This document shows positions 18,565 through 27,049 of a stretch of DNA of 64,000 nucleotides, one piece after another. Made by a program: the position numbers and the translations under genes. Origin of the DNA: Pseudomonas mandelii (GTDB lineage: Bacteria; Pseudomonadota; Gammaproteobacteria; Pseudomonadales; Pseudomonadaceae); the NCBI RefSeq assembly GCF_024138395.1, contig NZ_JAMYDU010000017.1, positions 44,674-108,673 of the forward strand. The letters run 5' to 3'. Position 1 is the first letter of the stretch, and every line of letters begins with the position of its first letter. Under the pieces are notes generated by a model that made no database searches, was not told the origin of the DNA, and was given only the letters and a program-made list of their open reading frames with translations.

Positions 18565-20247
18565 ATGAACAAGAACAATCGCCATCCTGCAGACGGTAAA
18601 AAACCGGTCACCGTTTTCGGCCCGGACTTTCCTTTCGCCTTCGACGACTGGATCGAACACCCGGCCGGGCTGGGCAGCATTCCGGCGCACAATCACGGCG
18701 CCGAAGTGGCGATTGTCGGGGCGGGCATTGCAGGCCTGGTGGCTGCCTACGAATTGATGAAACTGGGCCTCAAACCCGTCGTCTATGAAGCCTCGAAAAT
18801 GGGTGGCCGACTGCGCTCCCAGGCTTTCAACGGCGCCGAAGGCATTATCGCCGAGCTCGGCGGTATGCGTTTCCCGGTGTCGTCGACCGCGTTTTATCAC
18901 TACGTCGACAAGCTCGGCCTCCAGACCAAACCTTTCCCGAACCCGCTGACACCCGCTTCGGGCAGCACAGTGATCGATCTGGAAGGCAAAACTCATTACG
19001 CACAGAAACTGGCGGATCTTCCTGCACTGTTCCAGGAAGTCGCTGACGCCTGGGCCGATGCTCTGGAAGCCGGCTCGCAGTTTTCCGATATCCAGCAAGC
19101 GATTCGTGACCGCGACGTGCCGCGCCTCAAGGAACTGTGGAATACCTTGGTGCCGCTGTGGGACGACCGCACGTTCTACGATTTCGTCGCCACCTCCGAA
19201 GCCTTCGCCAAGCTCTCGTTCCATCACCGCGAAGTGTTCGGCCAGGTCGGTTTCGGTACCGGCGGCTGGGACTCGGACTTCCCCAACTCGATGCTGGAAA
19301 TCTTCCGCGTGGTGATGACCAACTGCGACGATCATCAGCACTTGGTCGTCGGCGGCGTGGAGCAGGTGCCGCTGGGCATCTGGCGCCATGTGCCGGAGCG
19401 TTGCGTGCACTGGCCTGAAGGCACCAGCCTTAGTTCGCTGCACAGCGGCGCGCCGCGCTCCGGTGTGAAAAAAATTGCCCATGCGCCCGAAGGACGTTTT
19501 ACGGTCACCGATAACTACGGCGACACACGCGAATACGCTGCCGTACTGACCACCTGCCAGAGCTGGCTGCTGACCACCCAGATCGAATGCGACGAAAGTC
19601 TGTTCTCGCAAAAGATGTGGATGGCCCTGGACCGCACCCGCTACATGCAATCGTCGAAGACGTTTGTGATGGTCGATCGTCCATTCTGGAAGGACAAAGA
19701 CCCTGAAACCGGTCGCGACCTGATGAGCATGACCCTCACCGATCGCCTGACCCGCGGCACCTACCTCTTCGACAACGGCGACGACAAGCCCGGTGTCATC
19801 TGCCTGTCTTACTCATGGATGAGCGACGCGCTGAAAATGCTCCCGCACCCGGTGGAAAAACGCGTGAAGCTGGCGCTGGACGCGTTGAAGAAGATCTACC
19901 CGAAAGTCGACATCGCCGCGCGGATCATCGGCGATCCGATCACCGTGTCGTGGGAAGCCGACCCGCATTTCCTCGGCGCCTTCAAAGGCGCCCTGCCCGG
20001 CCACTACCGCTACAATCAGCGCATGTATGCGCACTTCATGCAGGACGACATGCCGGCCGAGCAACGCGGGATTTTCATCGCCGGCGATGACGTTTCGTGG
20101 ACCCCGGCCTGGGTCGAAGGCGCGGTGCAGACATCGCTCAATGCGGTGTGGGGGATCATGAAACACTTCGGCGGTGAAACTCACGCCGAAAACCCGGGTC
20201 CAGGAGATGTGTTCAACGAGATCGGGCCGATCGCCCTGCCCGAGTAA
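18565..20247 (+). CDS. davB: L-lysine 2-monooxygenase (flavin monooxygenase)
   Basis: A 560-aa flavin amine oxidase. The dinucleotide-binding fingerprint A-I-V-G-A-G-I-A-G-L lies at residues 49-58 (G52, G54, G57), with E at the end of the second strand (VVYEASKMGGR) and a C-terminal FAD motif (IFIAGDDVSWTPAWVEGAVQTSLNA). Size and sequence resemble DavB and tryptophan 2-monooxygenases, which turn an amino acid into the shortened amide, CO2 and water. The next gene is the matching amidase, so lysine to 5-aminopentanamide is the likely reaction. The ATG is in the same place as in family members, just behind a promoter region with a palindromic operator. Confidence 0.9.
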   Translation: MNKNNRHPADGKKPVTVFGPDFPFAFDDWIEHPAGLGSIPAHNHGAEVAIVGAGIAGLVAAYELMKLGLKPVVYEASKMGGRLRSQAFNGAEGIIAELGGMRFPVSSTAFYHYVDKLGLQTKPFPNPLTPASGSTVIDLEGKTHYAQKLADLPALFQEVADAWADALEAGSQFSDIQQAIRDRDVPRLKELWNTLVPLWDDRTFYDFVATSEAFAKLSFHHREVFGQVGFGTGGWDSDFPNSMLEIFRVVMTNCDDHQHLVVGGVEQVPLGIWRHVPERCVHWPEGTSLSSLHSGAPRSGVKKIAHAPEGRFTVTDNYGDTREYAAVLTTCQSWLLTTQIECDESLFSQKMWMALDRTRYMQSSKTFVMVDRPFWKDKDPETGRDLMSMTLTDRLTRGTYLFDNGDDKPGVICLSYSWMSDALKMLPHPVEKRVKLALDALKKIYPKVDIAARIIGDPITVSWEADPHFLGAFKGALPGHYRYNQRMYAHFMQDDMPAEQRGIFIAGDDVSWTPAWVEGAVQTSLNAVWGIMKHFGGETHAENPGPGDVFNEIGPIALPE

Positions 20248-20259
20248 GAGGAATCCGAA

Positions 20260-21054
20260 ATGCGCGTAGCCCTTTACCAATGTCCACCGCTGCCCCTGGA
20301 TGTCTCAGGCAATCTTCAACGCCTGCATCAACTGGCGCTGGAGGCCAAGGGCGCGGACTTGCTGGTGCTGCCGGAGATGTTCCTGACCGGCTACAACATC
20401 GGCATCGATGCGGTCAGCGTGCTGGCGGAGGTGCACAACGGTGAATCGGCGCAGCAAATCGCGCGCATCGCCAAAGCGACGGGGATCGCCATCTTGTATG
20501 GCTACCCGGAGCGCACCGAAGACGGGCAGATCTACAACGCCGTGCAGTTGATCGACGCTAATGGCGAGCGGTTATGCAACTACCGCAAGACTCACTTGTT
20601 CGGCGACCTCGATCACTCGATGTTCAGCGCCGGGCCGGATGAGTTTCCGCTGGTTGAACTCAACGGCTGGAAGCTTGGCTTTTTGATCTGCTACGACCTG
20701 GAGTTCCCGGAAAACGCCCGGCGTCTGGCCTTGGCCGGTGCCGAGCTGATTCTGGTGCCGACGGCGAACATGATTCCCTACGATTTCATCGCCGACGTCA
20801 CCGTCCGCGCACGGGCCTTTGAAAACCAGTGTTATGTGGCTTACGCCAACTATTGCGGGCACGAAGGCGAGATCAAGTATTGCGGCCAAAGCAGCATCGC
20901 CGCGCCGGATGGCAGCCGCATCGCCCAGGCCGGACTTGATGAAGCGCTGATTGTCGGTGAACTGGATCGTCAGCTGATGATCGATTCCCGCACCGCCAAT
21001 CGCTACTTCCTCGATCGCCGTCCCGAGCTATACGGCGAGCTGAACAAGCCCTAA
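20260..21054 (+). CDS. davA: 5-aminopentanamidase (delta-aminovaleramidase)
   Basis: A 264-aa nitrilase-superfamily amidohydrolase. The Glu-Lys-Cys triad is visible: E39 in L-V-L-P-E-M-F, K110 in Y-R-K-T-H-L-F-G, and C144 in F-L-I-C-Y-D-L-E-F-P-E. It follows davB by 12 bases with GAGGAATCC upstream of the ATG, so one transcript encodes both steps from lysine to 5-aminovalerate plus ammonia. The davBA-pqq adjacency matches P. putida. No signal peptide. Confidence 0.92.
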   Translation: MRVALYQCPPLPLDVSGNLQRLHQLALEAKGADLLVLPEMFLTGYNIGIDAVSVLAEVHNGESAQQIARIAKATGIAILYGYPERTEDGQIYNAVQLIDANGERLCNYRKTHLFGDLDHSMFSAGPDEFPLVELNGWKLGFLICYDLEFPENARRLALAGAELILVPTANMIPYDFIADVTVRARAFENQCYVAYANYCGHEGEIKYCGQSSIAAPDGSRIAQAGLDEALIVGELDRQLMIDSRTANRYFLDRRPELYGELNKP

Positions 21055-21092
21055 TCCGCTAGCATTAGCGCTTCTCTGTTCTGGAAGTGCTC

Positions 21093-23522
21093 ATGCCTGC
21101 GCTGAATCATCCTCGCCTCCACACTGAAACCCTCGCCAACGGCCTACGGGTGACGCTGCGTCATGCTCCCGATTTGAAGCGTTGCGCCGCCGCGTTGCGG
21201 GTCGCTGCCGGTAGTCACGACGTGCCATTGGCCTGGCCGGGGCTGGCGCACTTTCTTGAGCATTTGCTGTTCATGGGTACAGAGCGCTTTCCCGCAGAGC
21301 AAGGGCTGATGGCCTACGTACAAAGTCATGGCGGGCAGGTGAATGCGCGAACCAGCGAACGTACGACGGACTACTTTTTCGAGCTGCCGCCTCAGGCGGT
21401 TAGGGATGGGCTGGAGCGTCTGTCAGACATGCTCGCTCATCCGCGTATGAATCCGGACGATCAGCGGCGGGAACGGGAAGTGCTGCACGCCGAATTTGTC
21501 GCGTGGTCGCGGGATGCGACAGCTCAGCAGCAATTTGCTTTGTTCGACGGGCTCTCGGCGGCTCATCCATTGCGGGCGTTTCATGCTGGAAACCGTTATA
21601 GCCTGCCGGTGCCGCAGCCCGAATTTCAGCACGCGTTGAAGGACTTCTATCAGCGGTTTTACCAGACTGGGCAGATGACGCTGAGCTTGGCCGGCCCACA
21701 GAGTCTCGATGACTTGAAGGGGATGGCGCAGGCGTTTGCCGTTGCTATTACCCCCGGCGAAAAAGTCCCTCAGACAAAGCCCACCCTGTTGATGGATTCT
21801 TCTGACAATAGTTATCAACAGGCTGGAGAACGTCGGCTGGATCTGCTGTTCGCCTTCGAAGCACTGCCCGACTCATCGCCCGAAGCGCTGGCTTTCCTGT
21901 GCCACTGGCTGAACGCCGAAAAACCCGGCGGCCTATTGGCGCAGCTGCGAGAGCATGGGCTGGCGGACAACCTGAAAGCCGCGCCGCTCTATCACTACGC
22001 AGGCCAAGCCTTGTTGCACATCGAATTCACACGGCCCGCCCAACCGACCAACGTGATCCGCGAACGGCTCCTGGATTGGCTGGGCTTCTTTGCCTCTCAT
22101 CAGGATTGGCTCGAGTTGCGCAAAGAATATGCCGCCCTGCTGCAGCGCCAACAGCAAGTCAGCAGCGCCCTGCAACTGGCCCAACGAGACAGCGAACAGC
22201 TTGAAGTCGGGCTGTCCGAACAGGGCGTTGTCGCCCTCAAAGCAATCCTCAAACAGATCGGCGCTGTGGATAACTTCACCGGCCAGTGGCAACTGCCGAC
22301 CCCCAATCCGTTTTTGCGCGCCGAGACTCCAGCCTCGAATGCCGGACTGATTCGCGGCCAGACCAGCGCCCACCGCGGCCTGCGGACTTTTGCCCAGGAT
22401 CGCTCACGCAGCCGCCGCGAACGATCGCCGATGCAGTGCAGTCAGGCGTTGCCGGATAACACCGATGAAGGAGCGGTTTATCTGCGCTGGCGCCTGGAGT
22501 TCGCACCTCACAGCCGCCTTCAGTCGAATCTGGAAAACCGCCTGCGGATGCTGCGCGAAGATGCGCGTCAGGCCGGTGTCGACTTTTCCTTCAGCGCTTC
22601 GGGCAATGAATGGCTGCTGAAGATGACAGGCCTGCAGGAACCGATGCCGACAATCCTCGAACATGCGCTGAAAGAACTGACAAAACCTGATGCGGATTTC
22701 TCACAGGAAGAGCCGGCGTCCATTGCGTTGATGCCGATTCGACAGCTTCTCAAGGCATTGCCTGATCTATGCCTTGAACACACCGTAGCCTCGAATGACC
22801 TACAGCACCTCTGGTCGGGCGCCCGCTGGGATGGCTTGGCCGCAGGCCTGTCTGCCCAAACACAAGCGGCGATGGGGCTTGCCTTTAGTCGTATTCCCGG
22901 CACTGCGGACAGTCAATTGACGCCACCTCCGTCGATTCGCTCGCAGCATCTCTGGGACGCCGTCGAAACCGGCTCCAGCGAACACGCGCTGTTACTTTTT
23001 TGTCCGACGGCAACCCATGACATCGCCGATGAAGCCGCCTGGCGTGTGCTCGCACATGTGTGCCAGACGCCGTTCTACCAGCGCCTGCGGGTGGAGCTGC
23101 AACTCGGTTACGCCGTGTTCAGCGGACTACGCCAGATAAACGGGCAGACCGGGCTGCTGTTCGGTGTGCAATCGCCGAGCGTCGCGCCCATGGATTTACT
23201 GGAGCACATCGAACAGTTCCTCAGCGAACTGGGAGGGATGATCGAAAGCATCGATGAATCGACCTTCATCGCTCAGCGCCAAGCCTTGGCCGATCAATTC
23301 GACAGCACCGCCTTGCCCAACGCCCAAGCCGCCGAGCTGCTCTGGCAAGGCAAACTGGCCGGCCATTCGTCTGATTACCTGCAGCGTCTGCCTCAGGCAA
23401 TTCTGATGATCGACCGTGAAGCCTTGCTGGCGGCGGCACAACGACTGAATCGGGCCGACGGCGGATGGCGCTGTCTGGCCAGCGGGCCTTGTTCCGCGGC
23501 GCCTTGGCAAGTGGCAAAATGA
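21093..23522 (+). CDS. pqqF: PqqF, M16-family zinc peptidase of PQQ synthesis
   Basis: An 809-aa insulinase-type peptidase with the inverted zinc motif H53-F-L-E56-H57 and a glutamate-rich helix about 75 residues later. The second, inactive M16 half follows. PqqF is thought to cut the modified PqqA peptide after PqqE cross-linking; in fluorescent pseudomonads it precedes pqqA, as here. The ATG at 21093 has GGAAG upstream; a GTG two codons earlier is less likely. The C-terminal half is more divergent than the N-terminal half, as in the family. Confidence 0.9.
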   Translation: MPALNHPRLHTETLANGLRVTLRHAPDLKRCAAALRVAAGSHDVPLAWPGLAHFLEHLLFMGTERFPAEQGLMAYVQSHGGQVNARTSERTTDYFFELPPQAVRDGLERLSDMLAHPRMNPDDQRREREVLHAEFVAWSRDATAQQQFALFDGLSAAHPLRAFHAGNRYSLPVPQPEFQHALKDFYQRFYQTGQMTLSLAGPQSLDDLKGMAQAFAVAITPGEKVPQTKPTLLMDSSDNSYQQAGERRLDLLFAFEALPDSSPEALAFLCHWLNAEKPGGLLAQLREHGLADNLKAAPLYHYAGQALLHIEFTRPAQPTNVIRERLLDWLGFFASHQDWLELRKEYAALLQRQQQVSSALQLAQRDSEQLEVGLSEQGVVALKAILKQIGAVDNFTGQWQLPTPNPFLRAETPASNAGLIRGQTSAHRGLRTFAQDRSRSRRERSPMQCSQALPDNTDEGAVYLRWRLEFAPHSRLQSNLENRLRMLREDARQAGVDFSFSASGNEWLLKMTGLQEPMPTILEHALKELTKPDADFSQEEPASIALMPIRQLLKALPDLCLEHTVASNDLQHLWSGARWDGLAAGLSAQTQAAMGLAFSRIPGTADSQLTPPPSIRSQHLWDAVETGSSEHALLLFCPTATHDIADEAAWRVLAHVCQTPFYQRLRVELQLGYAVFSGLRQINGQTGLLFGVQSPSVAPMDLLEHIEQFLSELGGMIESIDESTFIAQRQALADQFDSTALPNAQAAELLWQGKLAGHSSDYLQRLPQAILMIDREALLAAAQRLNRADGGWRCLASGPCSAAPWQVAK

Positions 23523-23593
23523 TCATTACGGGTGCTGCAATTAGCTTTCTCAAAGATTCGTGGCCAACCGCTCTGTAATTTTGAGTAACATAG

Positions 23594-23664
23594 CCACCTA
23601 ACTATCTGAACATCTCCGGCTGGAGGTGGACTATATGTATAGGTCTCAACTGTCCCATCCACCT
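23594..23664 (+). promoter_or_regulatory. pqqA leader with competing hairpin halves
   Basis: In the 156-base pqqF-pqqA gap, AGGTGG (23624-23629) can pair with CCACCT upstream (23594-23599, helped by flanking TAG/CTA) or with CCACCT downstream (23659-23664). The downstream copy lies directly before the pqqA Shine-Dalgarno (GAAGGAG), so the two folds are mutually exclusive and could control translation or elongation. Confidence 0.4.
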
Positions 23665-23678
23665 GAAGGAGCGCTTCT

Positions 23679-23753
23679 ATGTCCTGGTCCAAACCTGCTT
23701 ACACCGACCTGCGTATCGGCTTCGAAGTCACCATGTACTTCGCAAGCCGCTAA
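23679..23753 (+). CDS. pqqA: PqqA precursor peptide
   Basis: A 24-residue peptide, M-S-W-S-K-P-A-Y and so on, ending M-Y-F-A-S-R. E16 and Y20 in the E-V-T-M-Y core are the residues that PqqE joins and that become the carbon skeleton of pyrroloquinoline quinone. The ATG follows GAAGGAG by seven bases, a strong ribosome site. A hairpin terminator lies just after the stop, so pqqA alone should be made in excess. Confidence 0.97.
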   Translation: MSWSKPAYTDLRIGFEVTMYFASR

Positions 23754-23783
23754 GCTCTGCCATCTGGTAGAGAATGCAGTGCT

Positions 23784-23809
23784 ACGCCTCGGCTCGCCGG
23801 GGCGTTTTT
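23784..23809 (+). terminator. Terminator/attenuator between pqqA and pqqB
   Basis: A nine-base stem (ACGCCTCGG / CCGGGGCGT, one G-T pair) with a CTCG loop runs into TTTTT, 31 bases after pqqA and 29 before pqqB. Partial read-through would feed pqqB-E. Confidence 0.85.
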
Positions 23810-23837
23810 ATTTTCAGCTTTCAATGATGGAGCGGCC

Positions 23838-24749
23838 ATGTTTGTCCAGATTCTAGGTTCCGCCGCCGGCGGCGGTTTCCCCCAGTGGAACTGCAACTGC
23901 GTGAACTGCGCAGGTTTTCGCGACGGCAGCCTGCGGGCCGAGGCGCGTACCCAGTCGTCCATTGCGATTTCCGATGACGGCGTGAACTGGGTGCTATGCA
24001 ATGCTTCGCCGGACATCCGCGCCCAGCTCCAGAACTTCGCTCCGATGCAGCCCGGGCGCGCGCTGCGTGATACCGGCATCAGCGCAATCATCCTGATGGA
24101 CAGTCAGATCGACCACACCACCGGCCTGCTCAGCCTGCGCGAAGGGTGCCCGCATCAGGTCTGGTGCACCGATATGGTCCACGAAGACCTGAGCACCGGT
24201 TTTCCGCTGTTCACCATGCTGACTCACTGGAACGGCGGGTTGAACTGGAACCGTATCGAACTCGATCAGAGCTTCACCGTCCAGGCCTGTCCGAACCTGC
24301 GCTTCACCCCACTGCCACTGCGTAGCGCCGCACCACCGTACTCGCCGCATCGGTTCGATCCGCATCCGGGCGACAACATCGGCCTGATCGTCGAAGACCT
24401 GAACACCGGCGGCAAACTGTTCTATGCACCGGGCCTGGGCAAGGTCGACGTATCGCTGATGAAGATCATGGCCAGCAGCGATTGCCTGTTGGTGGATGGC
24501 ACGATGTGGGACGACGATGAAATGCAGCGCCGTGGCGTCGGCACGCGCACTGGCCGGGAAATGGGTCACTTGGCGCAGAACGGCCCCGGCGGCATGCTCG
24601 AAGTGCTGGAACAGCTGCCCAAGCAGCGCAAAGTACTTATCCATATCAACAACACCAACCCGATTCTCGATGAGGATTCGCCGGAGCGTGCGGAGCTGGT
24701 TCGGCGCGAGGTTGAAGTGGCGTATGACGGCATGAGTATTGTGCTGTAG
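23838..24749 (+). CDS. pqqB: PqqB
   Basis: A 303-aa metallo-beta-lactamase-fold protein of PQQ synthesis, now viewed as a hydroxylase of the Glu-Tyr intermediate. The N-terminal block G-S-A-A-G-G-G-F-P-Q-W-N-C-N-C is a PqqB hallmark, with further metal-region segments around DSQIDHTTGLL. It has normal length and begins after the pqqA terminator. A REP doublet separates it from pqqC. Confidence 0.96.
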   Translation: MFVQILGSAAGGGFPQWNCNCVNCAGFRDGSLRAEARTQSSIAISDDGVNWVLCNASPDIRAQLQNFAPMQPGRALRDTGISAIILMDSQIDHTTGLLSLREGCPHQVWCTDMVHEDLSTGFPLFTMLTHWNGGLNWNRIELDQSFTVQACPNLRFTPLPLRSAAPPYSPHRFDPHPGDNIGLIVEDLNTGGKLFYAPGLGKVDVSLMKIMASSDCLLVDGTMWDDDEMQRRGVGTRTGREMGHLAQNGPGGMLEVLEQLPKQRKVLIHINNTNPILDEDSPERAELVRREVEVAYDGMSIVL

Positions 24750-24759
24750 CGAATGGCCC

Positions 24760-24827
24760 CTTCGCGGGCAAGCCTCGCTCCTACAGGGATAGCGCTATCT
24801 CTGTAGGAGCGAGGCTTGCCCGCGAAG
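24760..24827. repeat. REP doublet inside the pqq cluster
   Basis: Inverted REP pair with a short spacer in the 128-bp pqqB-pqqC gap. It could stabilise the upstream message or reduce downstream transcription. Confidence 0.93.
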
Positions 24828-24877
24828 GCGTCAGACCCGACACCAGAGAATCCACCGGTCGTTCCCGGAGAACCGCA

Positions 24878-25630
24878 ATGACTGACACCGCAATGTCCCC
24901 CGCCGAATTCGAAGCGGCCCTGCGCGCCAAGGGCGCCTACTACCATATCTATCACCCGTATCACGTGGCGATGTATGAAGGCCGGGCGACCCGCGAGCAG
25001 ATCCAGGGCTGGGTTGCCAACCGTTTCTATTATCAAGTGAATATCCCGCTCAAGGACGCCGCGATTCTGGCCAATTGCCCGGATCGCGAGATTCGTCGCG
25101 AGTGGATTCAGCGCCTGCTGGACCACGACGGCGCCCCCGGCGAAGAGGGCGGCATCGAAGCCTGGCTGCGTCTTGGGCAAGCGGTCGGCCTCGACCCGGA
25201 TCAGCTGCGCTCTCAGGAATTGGTACTGCCCGGCGTGCGTTTCGCCGTGGATGCCTATGTCAACTTCGCCCGCCGGGCCCGTTGGCAGGAAGCCGCCAGC
25301 AGTTCGCTGACCGAGCTGTTCGCGCCGCAGATCCACCAATCACGCCTCGACAGCTGGCCGCAGCATTACCCGTGGATCGACCCGGCCGGTTACGAATATT
25401 TCCGCACGCGTCTGGGCCAGGCGCGCCGGGATGTGGAGCACGGTCTGACGATCACTTTGCAGCATTACACTACGCGGGAAGGCCAGGAGCGCATGCTGGA
25501 AATTCTCCAGTTCAAACTGGACATTCTTTGGAGCATGCTCGATGCCATGAGCATGGCCTACGAACTGAATCGCCCGCCGTACCACAGCGTGACCGAACAG
25601 CGGGTCTGGCATAAAGGAATCATCGTATGA
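24878..25630 (+). CDS. pqqC: PqqC, pyrroloquinoline-quinone synthase
   Basis: A 250-aa cofactorless oxidase (heme-oxygenase-like all-helical fold) that performs the final ring closure and eight-electron oxidation to PQQ. Diagnostic parts are Y-Y-H-I-Y-H-P-Y-H, GWVANRFYYQVNIPLKDAAI and LDHDG. The ATG follows GGAGAACCGC. The stop overlaps the pqqD start (ATGA). Confidence 0.97.
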   Translation: MTDTAMSPAEFEAALRAKGAYYHIYHPYHVAMYEGRATREQIQGWVANRFYYQVNIPLKDAAILANCPDREIRREWIQRLLDHDGAPGEEGGIEAWLRLGQAVGLDPDQLRSQELVLPGVRFAVDAYVNFARRARWQEAASSSLTELFAPQIHQSRLDSWPQHYPWIDPAGYEYFRTRLGQARRDVEHGLTITLQHYTTREGQERMLEILQFKLDILWSMLDAMSMAYELNRPPYHSVTEQRVWHKGIIV

Positions 25631-25902
25631 GTTTCGATCGCAGCAAAACCCCGACATGGCGCACCGGCTATCGTTTCCAGTACGAACAGGCGCAAAAAGG
25701 CCATGTGCTGCTCTACCCGGAAGGCATGATCAAACTCAACGACAGCGCCGCGCTGATTGGCGGTTTGATTGATGGTCAGCGGGATGTCGCGGCAATCATC
25801 GCCGAATTGAACATGCAGTTCCCCGACGTGCCCGAGCTCGGTGAAGACATCGAGCAATTCATGGAGGTCGCCCGTGCTCAGCACTGGATCGAACTTGCCT
25901 GA
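25627..25902 (+). CDS. pqqD: PqqD, PqqA-binding chaperone
   Basis: A 91-aa RiPP recognition element that presents PqqA to PqqE. It has the family's W-R-T-G-Y-R-F-Q-Y-E-Q-A-Q start, V-L-L-Y-P-E-G-M-I-K-L-N, and a helical C-terminal D-V-P-E-L-G-E-D-I-E-Q-F. It is coupled to pqqC by ATGA, and its last ~29 bases overlap pqqE. Confidence 0.96.
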   Translation: MSFDRSKTPTWRTGYRFQYEQAQKGHVLLYPEGMIKLNDSAALIGGLIDGQRDVAAIIAELNMQFPDVPELGEDIEQFMEVARAQHWIELA

Positions 25903-27049
25903 TTCCGTGTCAGACAAGTTACCGCCCAAGCCGGAAATCGGCCTGCCACTGTGGTTGCTGGCCGAGCTGACCTATCGCTGCCCATTGCAATGCCCGTACT
26001 GCTCCAATCCGCTGGATTTCGCCGAGCAAGGCAAAGAGTTGACCACCGAGCAGTGGATTAAGGTGTTTCGCGAAGCCCGGGAAATGGGCGCGGCGCAGTT
26101 GGGTTTTTCCGGCGGTGAGCCGCTCGTGCGCCAAGACCTCGCCGAGCTGATCGCCGAGGCGCGCAAGCTGGGTTTCTACACCAACCTGATCACCTCCGGC
26201 ATCGGCCTCACCGAGCAGAAAATCAGCGACTTCAAGAAGGCCGGCCTGGACCACATCCAGATAAGTTTCCAGGCCAGCGACGAGCAAGTGAATAACCTGC
26301 TGGCCGGCTCAAAAAAGGCCTTCGCGCAAAAGCTCGAAATGGCCCGCGCGGTGAAGGCTCACGGTTATCCGATGGTGCTGAACTTCGTCACGCATCGACA
26401 CAACATCGACAAGATCGACCAGATCATCGAGCTGTGCATCGCCCTTGAGGCAGACTTCGTCGAACTCGCGACGTGCCAGTTTTACGGTTGGGCGCAGCTC
26501 AATCGGGTCGGCCTGTTGCCGACCAAAGAACAATTGGTTAGCGCCGAACGCATCACCAATGAATACCGCGCGAAACTGGAAGCCGAAGGGCATCCGTGCA
26601 AGCTGATTTTCGTTACGCCGGACTATTACGAAGAACGCCCGAAAGCCTGCATGAATGGCTGGGGCAGCATTTTTCTGACCGTCACGCCGGACGGAACCGC
26701 CCTGCCTTGTCACGGCGCCCGACAGATGCCGGTGCAGTTTCCCAACGTGCGCGACCACAGCATGCAGCACATCTGGTACGACTCGTTCGGTTTCAACCGC
26801 TTTCGCGGCTACGACTGGATGCCCGAGCCGTGCCGCTCCTGCGACGAGAAAGAAAAGGATTTTGGCGGCTGCCGCTGTCAGGCATTCATGCTCACGGGTG
26901 ACGCGAGCAACGCCGACCCGGTGTGCAGCAAGTCGGAACATCACGGCGTGATTCTCAAGGCCCGCGAAGAAGCCGAGCACGCGACCCAGACCATCGAACA
27001 ACTGGCCTTTCGCAATGAACGAAACTCACGCCTCATCGCCAAAAGCTGA
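25874..27049 (+). CDS. pqqE: PqqE, radical SAM PqqA-crosslinking enzyme
   Basis: A 391-aa radical SAM enzyme that forms the Glu-Tyr carbon-carbon bond in PqqA. The SAM cluster motif is C36-x3-C40-x2-C43 (R-C-P-L-Q-C-P-Y-C). The SPASM auxiliary-cluster cysteines are near the C-terminus (LPCHGARQMP, CRSCDEKEKDFGGCRC). I set the start at GTG 25874: it has GGAGGT five bases upstream, inside pqqD, and gives the family's L-S-T-G-S beginning. Confidence 0.95.
   Translation: MLSTGSNLPDSVSDKLPPKPEIGLPLWLLAELTYRCPLQCPYCSNPLDFAEQGKELTTEQWIKVFREAREMGAAQLGFSGGEPLVRQDLAELIAEARKLGFYTNLITSGIGLTEQKISDFKKAGLDHIQISFQASDEQVNNLLAGSKKAFAQKLEMARAVKAHGYPMVLNFVTHRHNIDKIDQIIELCIALEADFVELATCQFYGWAQLNRVGLLPTKEQLVSAERITNEYRAKLEAEGHPCKLIFVTPDYYEERPKACMNGWGSIFLTVTPDGTALPCHGARQMPVQFPNVRDHSMQHIWYDSFGFNRFRGYDWMPEPCRSCDEKEKDFGGCRCQAFMLTGDASNADPVCSKSEHHGVILKAREEAEHATQTIEQLAFRNERNSRLIAKS

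Noticed and set aside
24760..24827. Terminator separating pqqB from pqqC
   Set aside because: It is the standard REP doublet without a T-run; read-through is more likely than termination.
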